A DNA stretch of 64,000 nucleotides from Triticum aestivum (lineage: Eukaryota; Streptophyta; Magnoliopsida; Poales; Poaceae): positions 519,265,512-519,329,511 of the forward strand of contig NC_057795.1 of assembly GCF_018294505.1 (NCBI RefSeq), in the 5' to 3' direction. Below, in pieces: positions 58,833-64,000 of this stretch. Within the stretch, counting starts at the first letter, position 1. Each line of letters starts with the position of its first letter. Below the pieces are notes generated by a model, which saw only the letters and a program-made list of their open reading frames with translations, had not been told where the DNA came from and did no database searches. Made by a program: the position numbers and the translations under genes.

Positions 58833-61476
58833 ATGGGGGATATAATCCGCGACGGAGCTGATCCCTTGTTGTTTCTCAACGACACGGATGGTCAGGAAGG
58901 AGAGGATGACGGCTTCGGTAATCCAACAATGGAGGTGGAAGGAGATGATGACAGCTCCAGTGACCAAATGGCGGAGGAAGGACATCATGATGACGGCTCC
59001 GGTGACCGAACGGAGGAGTGAGCTGATGCATTAATTGTTTTGGTATATTAACGCTTCTTTCTTCTTTTATAGCCCTCCGGATCGAGCCAAACTTCCGTAA
59101 GGAGATGAGGCCCAAAGAAAAGGTTGCGCCAGGATGAAAAGTTCACGATCACAGAAATAATGGACGATGGCCAACCGATTGCTCCCAAGTGGACCAAGGA
59201 CACATTTGTATCTCAGTGCGGAGCTATTGTTAAGGACAGCGTCCCGAGAAGCATCCAGCAATGGAATAAGAATAAGGACGAACCTAAAGTTTCTTATGTA
59301 TAGGATAGACTAAAAGGTGATCTTTGGACCTCGCTGATGACAAATTTCAGCCTCTCGCCAGAGGAGGATCCGAATAACCCTGTTATAGAGCCAAAGGTCA
59401 AGGCGTTTGCTCTTAAGAAGATGGCAGATCTATTCAGGAACTAGAAGAAAGAGTTGAACACAAAGTTTGTCGACAAAGGGAAGACTCCAGAATTCACCGG
59501 TCGATATGAGAAGATAAGAGATAACCGGCCCGCATTTGTGGCCTACAAGAAATCGGAGAAGGGTTTGAAAAGGTCAGCGACAAACAAGAAAAATGCTTCA
59601 AAGAAAAAGTATCACCATCACACAGGATCAGGTGGCTACTACAAAGCCCGGCCGCTGTGGGACAACGCTGAGCAAGACCTGCTTGTTAAAGGGGTCCAAT
59701 CATCGATATTGAACTGGCCAGACCGTGCAAGGACTTGGTTCTTTGGGGTTGGGGGAACTTTGGACCCAGAAACACGGGAGTGTGTTTGGACGAACGAGCA
59801 ACTTGCAATACCCATCAAGAAGCTTCAGAAATATATCAAGGCAGCTCAAGAAGGGACGTTCATTCCAACAGAGAGAAGGATGAGCTGATAGAGGCCCTCG
59901 GGAATCCTGATCACCCTGGACGAACACAAGGCACACCAGGCTCCCTTCCGTGGGTGCATGGGTTTCCCGGCAGCGTTGGTTACAGAACCCGAGAGAGAAA
60001 GAGGAAAGCGGAAGCGAGCTCAATGCAAGAATAGCAACGCTAGAGGAACTTGAGAGCCAACGAGCTACCAACCAACCATCTCAGCGGCACGAAGATCCTT
60101 GCTTTGATGCTACCCCAGAAGCTACCCCACCATCTCAACGGAGAAGCAGCATGGCTTCCATGGAGCTCGTTCAGCCTGGTTTCATGACTCCTCACTACCC
60201 CGTGGATAGTATCACGGAGGATGAAAATTTGCGAGCTAATGACGAAATTCATGAACCTGACTTTGAAGGCGGCGGTCGACTCTGCTATACCTCCTCAAGA
60301 TGAGGGTACTTTTCATTGCCATCCAATTCCACATGTCTATGTTGTTGTGACGGTGGATGAAATAATGGAGGGATTTGAGGAGCTGGAGCTTGACTTACCT
60401 ACAGGTGAAGGGGAGATTCATCTATGAGCTGCTTTAAGGAATACCTGCCTATGGAGGAAGGAGTACATCAAGCTTCCAAACTGGACGCCTCCTCCTCCTC
60501 ATCCGGTGAGTAAGGGCACTCCACCTCCTCCACCTCCTCCTTCTCCGGCGAGTGATCAGGGCACTCTGGCTCCTCCTCTGCCTCCTCCGGTGTGTTGGAG
60601 CACTTCGCCTCCTCCGGTGTGTCAGGGACTCCGCCGCATCAGCAACGGCGGAAGAGAGAAGCCGCCACTCCGGCGGCTAGCAGTACAAGCAGAGGTAGAA
60701 AGCAATTCAGATATGGTCCATGTCTCCGACGACTAGTAGTACAAGCAGAGGCGGAAAGCAATTCAAATACGCTCTGGCGGCTAGTAGTACAAGCATACGC
60801 AGACATCTGTGCTGCCGAAGTGAGGGACTTTTTTGCACGAAAACCTCCACCTCCAAAAGAAACGTTAGATCCGGTGAAAGTGAAGCGCACTCTGGATGCC
60901 CTTAAGAGACCACCACTGCGTCTGCCGCAATCCAACTATGAGAGCATTATTGAAAGGACATATAAGGAAGCGCAACGGTCGGGAAGTACTTCCAGTGATG
61001 CAAGCTTAGCACAATGAAGAAGTGGGAAAACAATTCCCCAGCTCGGCGAACAGGCGAAGAAATTGAGCCCCGCACCCCCCCCCCTCGCTCAGGGTGTCTA
61101 GCGATATCGTTGCTAATCATCTAGGGCTATTGCCTGGTACCAATGCTGGTGATTACCTGAGCGATGATGTAGAGTTTGAAACATTAGATGCAGTAGGAAT
61201 CTTTAGATATGAGCACGGGAAGCCTCTCGTCAAACCTGATCACCCTCCTCTAATAACGATGATGCATAGATAGCATGAATGGTACATGGATAGATGCAGA
61301 AAGTCTAGGAAGGATAGTTTGATGCCGAGAATTAAATAGGAGCACGACCTTGTTGGAACTAATCTGTTGCCTATTTTGTGGATTTATTCCAGTTATACAA
61401 TCAAGACGCCCTTGACAAACAACTCATGACTTGCTACTGTCTGTAAGTATTACTTCTGTAATTAAGTCTCTATAGC
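58833..61476 (+). pseudogene. CACTA-2 ORF1 (En/Spm ORF1, TNPA-like) decayed and interrupted
   Basis: The first exon (ATG 58833 to about 59017) encodes a very acidic peptide with EGDDD repeats. A 55-bp intron is likely (GTGAGC at 59018, TTTTATAG to 59072). The second exon has EKFTITEIMDDGQPIAP, SIQQWNK, KAFALKKMADLFR, ELNTKFVDKGKTPEFTGRYE and RTWFFGVGGTLDPET, typical of plant CACTA ORF1 (Transposase_24 type). TAG codons at 59301 and 59442 and frameshifts near 59875 and 60000 break it. A Pro-rich linker (about 60470-60660) and the C-terminal part (DPVKVKRTLDALKRPP, YEHGKPLVKPDH) follow up to the element C insertion at 61477. The product is thought to bind subterminal repeats; a peptidase-like C-terminal domain seen in some relatives would lie beyond the break. 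Confidence 0.85.
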
Positions 61477-62931
61477 TGATACATCTCCGTTGTATCTATA
61501 ACTTTTGATTGTTTCATGCCAATATTATACAACTTTCACATACTTTTGGCAACTTTTTATATGATTTATTGGACTAACCTATTGATCCAGTGCCCAGTGC
61601 CAGTTCCTGTATTTTGCATGCTTTTTGTATCGCAGAAAATCCACATCAAACAAAGTCCAAACACGATAAAAATTTATGGAGAATTATTTTCGAATATATG
61701 TGAGTTTTAGGAGGTGGAATCAACGCAAACGGGGGCCCACAGTGCCCACAACCCACCAGGGCGTGCCCTGGTGTATTGTGCCCTCGTCGAACGTCGGTTG
61801 GAGCTATACTTAGGGCACAAGGAAGCTTATATCCGGAAAAAAATCATGTTAAAATCTCAGTGCAATTGGAGTTATGGATCTCCCGGAATATATGAAACGG
61901 TTTTCGGCCAGATCTGGGGAACACGAAACAGAAGAGAACATAGAGGGAGATCCAATCTTTGAGGGGCTCCCACCCCTCTATCGCCATGGAGGCCATGGAC
62001 CAGAGGGGGAACCGTCCTCCCATCTAGGGGTGAGGCCAAGGAAGAAGAAGAAGGAGGGGGCTCTCTCCCCTCTCTCCCGGTGGCGCCAGAGTGCCACCGG
62101 GGCTAGGATCGTGATGGCGATCTACATCAAAAATCTTGCTACCGTCAACACCGACTCTCACCCCCTCTATGCAGCGGTGTAACACCCCTTCTCTTCGCTG
62201 TAATCTCTACTTAAACATGGTGCTCAACTCCATATATTATTTCCAAATGATATTTCGCTATCCTATGATGTTTGAGTAGATCTGTTTTGTCTTGTGGGTT
62301 AATCGTGATCTTGGTTAGTATGATTGTATATTTTATTTATGGTGCTGTCCTACGGCGCCCTCCGTCTCGCGCAAACGTGAGGAGGCCCCGCTATAGGGTG
62401 TTGCAATATTTTCATAGTTTGCATATTGTCGGTGTTGCGGGGGTGACAACAACCTAAACCCAGATAAGTGGGTCATGGCGTATTGGAGTAAAGAGGACTT
62501 GATACTTAATGCTATGGTTGGGTTTCATGACCTTAATGATCTTTAGTAGTTGTGGATGCTTGCTAGGGGTACAATCATAAGTGCATATGATCCAAGAGGA
62601 GAAAGTATGTTAGCTCATGCCTCTCCCTCATATAAAATTACAAGAATGATTACCGGTACTTGTTATCGATTGCCTAGGGACAAATGACTTTCTTGTTGAC
62701 AAAAGCTATCCGCTTTTATTACCTTGCAATTTATTCGTAGTTTTATTCTCGCAAAGTACTTCTAGTTTTATTCTTGTTCTAGGTAAAGCAAACGTCCAGT
62801 GTGCGTAGAGTTGTATCGGTGGTCGATAGAACTTGAGGGAATATTTGTTCTACCTTTAGCTCCTCATTGGGTTTGATAGTCTTATTTATTGAAGAAGACT
62901 ACAAACAATCCCCTATACTTGTGGGTTATCA
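61477..62931 (+). repeat. Element C 5' LTR (1455 bp)
   Basis: Begins TGATACATCTCCGTTGTATC and ends TTGTGGGTTATCA. The end closely resembles that of the element A LTR (TTGTGGGTCATCA), showing common lineage. The 3' copy is not in the window, so the boundary rests on TG..CA and the primer site. Confidence 0.85.
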
Positions 62932-62941
62932 AGACCTTTTT

Positions 62942-62959
62942 CTGGCGCCATTACTGGGG
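62942..62959 (+). promoter_or_regulatory. Element C primer binding site
   Basis: TGGCGCCATTACTGGGGA starts 10 bases after the LTR, an Athila-type site (TGGCGCCGTTGCCGGGG) with a few changes. Confidence 0.82.
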
Positions 62960-63052
62960 AGCAATATCGTGGGGTGAATATTCTCGTGTGTGCTTGTTTG
63001 CTTTATCAGTAAGTATTTTTATTTTCTGTTCTAAATTGTTCCTATCTTTAAT

Positions 63053-64000
63053 TATGGTTATGGAACATGAAACACCAAAAAAATAGTGGTACTTGCTACT
63101 CATGGAGATGGGGAACCTCCTAAAACCCTCGATGCTCGTTATGTGAAAAATATTATGCAATACTTTGATAATCCTGAGAAAACCCCAGTCAACTTGATAA
63201 TGGGAGACACGTTGGATCAACGTGAATACTTTTGGGATTATCGCTTGACACAAAAAGGGAAACTGTTATGGGATCAAATTCATATGTTGCATTGGTATGC
63301 TCAGGTAAGATTATGCTTGTTGCTCTAGTATGAAGGCTCCACACCTTCCCTTTTCATGCAAATTTAATGATAATGAAACCTTGGCTTCTTATGCTAATGG
63401 TATATATGATTACTATGATGTGGAACGAATAGAAGAATTTGTTGCTTTTAAGGGTGCTTATGAAATTGAATCTTTGTTTGAAAAGTTTGAACATTTTGAT
63501 GATTCAGTTTATAGGCCTTAAAATTTTGCTATCCTTAAATATTTCCATGATAATTATAAATACAATTCCGATATTAATGTGTTTATTGAGAAAGTCTCTG
63601 TTGTCCAAGAAGAGACTGATATTTTTTAGGATTCTATGGAAGAAGGAATCGATGAAACTGTGAGCTCATTGGATGAAAAATATGATGAGGAGAGTGAAGA
63701 ACAAAAGGAGAAAGAGCGGATTAGCTACCCATGCCCACATTCTAATGAGAGTAACTCTTCAACTCATACATTATTTAATGTCCCTTCATGCTTACCGAAG
63801 GATGAATGCTATGATAATTGTTATGATCCCGTTGATTCCTTTGAAATATCCCTTTTTGATGAACTTGATGCTTGCTATGCTTGTGGCCAAGATGCCAATA
63901 TAAATTATGCTTATATATGGAGATGAACTTGCGATGGTTCCTTATATTAAGAATGAAATTGTTGCTATTGCACCCACACATGATAGTCCTATTATCTTTT
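63053..64000 (+). pseudogene. Element C gag-region ORF (decayed, continues past window)
   Basis: ATG codons at 63053/63059 start a frame that ends after ten residues because an A run near 63072-63078 is one base off; the next frame continues with VLATHGDGEPPKTLDARYV and LDQREYFWDYRLTQKGK to 63328. Another frame (63330-63521) has NDNETLASYANGIYDYYDVE, then TAA. The third part (63636-63926) is acidic and ends DSFEISLFDELDACYACGQD, then breaks near 63900 and resumes. These peptides look like the N-terminal and linker parts of Triticeae Athila-type gag proteins, which form the particle around element RNA. The capsid core and zinc knuckle are outside the window. Confidence 0.65.

Larger units (their letters stand above)
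50111..64000 (+). mobile_element. CACTA-2: CACTA transposon with TNP2 and ORF1, right end outside window
   Basis: The left terminus CACTAGTAGAAAATAGGGC at 50111 is the common Triticeae CACTA terminal repeat; the flanking triplet ACG (50108-50110) should recur at the right end. Contents in order: subterminal repeats, TATA region, TNP2 transposase pseudogene, 337-bp tandem array, AT-rich repeats, a second subterminal-like module with TATA, GC-rich leader, ORF1 pseudogene. Gypsy element C interrupts ORF1 at 61477. Both genes are on the plus strand, as in other En/Spm-type elements. All genes are broken, so this copy is not autonomous. Confidence 0.88.
61477..64000 (+). mobile_element. Element C: Athila-lineage gypsy element, right part outside window
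   Basis: Its 5' LTR (61477-62931), primer site (62942-62959) and the start of the gag region lie in the window. It inserted into CACTA-2 ORF1; ATAGC (61472-61476) should reappear after its 3' LTR. The LTR starts TGATACATCTCC, related to but distinct from the LTRs of A and B. Confidence 0.88.

Noticed and set aside
1..64000. tRNA, rRNA or microRNA genes
   Set aside because: No cloverleaf with A and B boxes or rRNA core was recognised by eye; the tRNA-like matches are primer binding sites only. A tRNAscan-type search would settle it.

Overview
The window looks like repeat-rich DNA from a large-genome Triticeae grass (wheat, Aegilops or barley type). Every recognisable landmark fits that: Athila-lineage gypsy elements with TGATAC-type LTRs, a BARE/Angela-type Copia LTR, CACTA transposons of the TNP2 kind and Stowaway miniatures. 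No intact host gene is visible. The only host-gene trace is one broken exon of a respiratory burst oxidase (RBOH, NADPH oxidase) at 49761-50110.

Left block, 1-34216, is a nested stack. The outermost layer is an Athila-lineage gypsy element (A): decayed pol at 1-2204, an accessory ORF at 14843-15249 that resumes at 31107, and a 3' LTR at 32700-34216. A 12.3-kb gypsy element on the minus strand (element 1, 2362-14667, target duplication CGCGC, LTRs of about 4 kb) sits in A. A second Athila-lineage element (B, 15250-31103, target duplication GGCAT/GACAT) interrupts A's accessory ORF. B carries a small gag-like ORF and no pol, and is itself split by a 9.0-kb CACTA transposon (CACTA-1, 20227-29266, target duplication ACT). 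A entered an older B-type LTR, of which 34217-34306 remains.

Middle block, 34307-48020: a LINE-like relic, then a minus-strand Copia solo LTR (34753-48015, target duplication ACCGC) split by an 11.5-kb plus-strand gypsy element (element 2, 35775-47295, target duplication ATCGG). Element 2 has the same plan as element 1: LTRs of 3.5-4.1 kb, an initiator-Met-tRNA primer site, and an interior of about 4 kb holding only shattered pol.

Right block, 48021-64000: low-copy DNA with a diverged inverted repeat and a Stowaway element, the RBOH relic, and a second CACTA element (CACTA-2) that starts inside the RBOH exon at 50111 and runs past the window. CACTA-2 holds a decayed TNP2 transposase, a 337-bp tandem array, an internal copy of its subterminal-repeat/TATA module and a decayed ORF1. 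A third Athila-lineage element (C, from 61477) interrupts ORF1.

Most coding regions are broken by stops and frameshifts. The notable exceptions are B's gag-like ORF and the apparently spliced accessory gene of CACTA-1. The best leads are: non-autonomous 4-kb-LTR elements that keep their cis signals without coding capacity; patchy LTR divergence in element 1; short hairpins shared between families; and CACTA-1, which lacks a transposase but carries an accessory gene and a GC-rich tandem array. Family names (WHAM, Sabrina, Tekay, Angela) rest on recall of typical termini, not on a database search.
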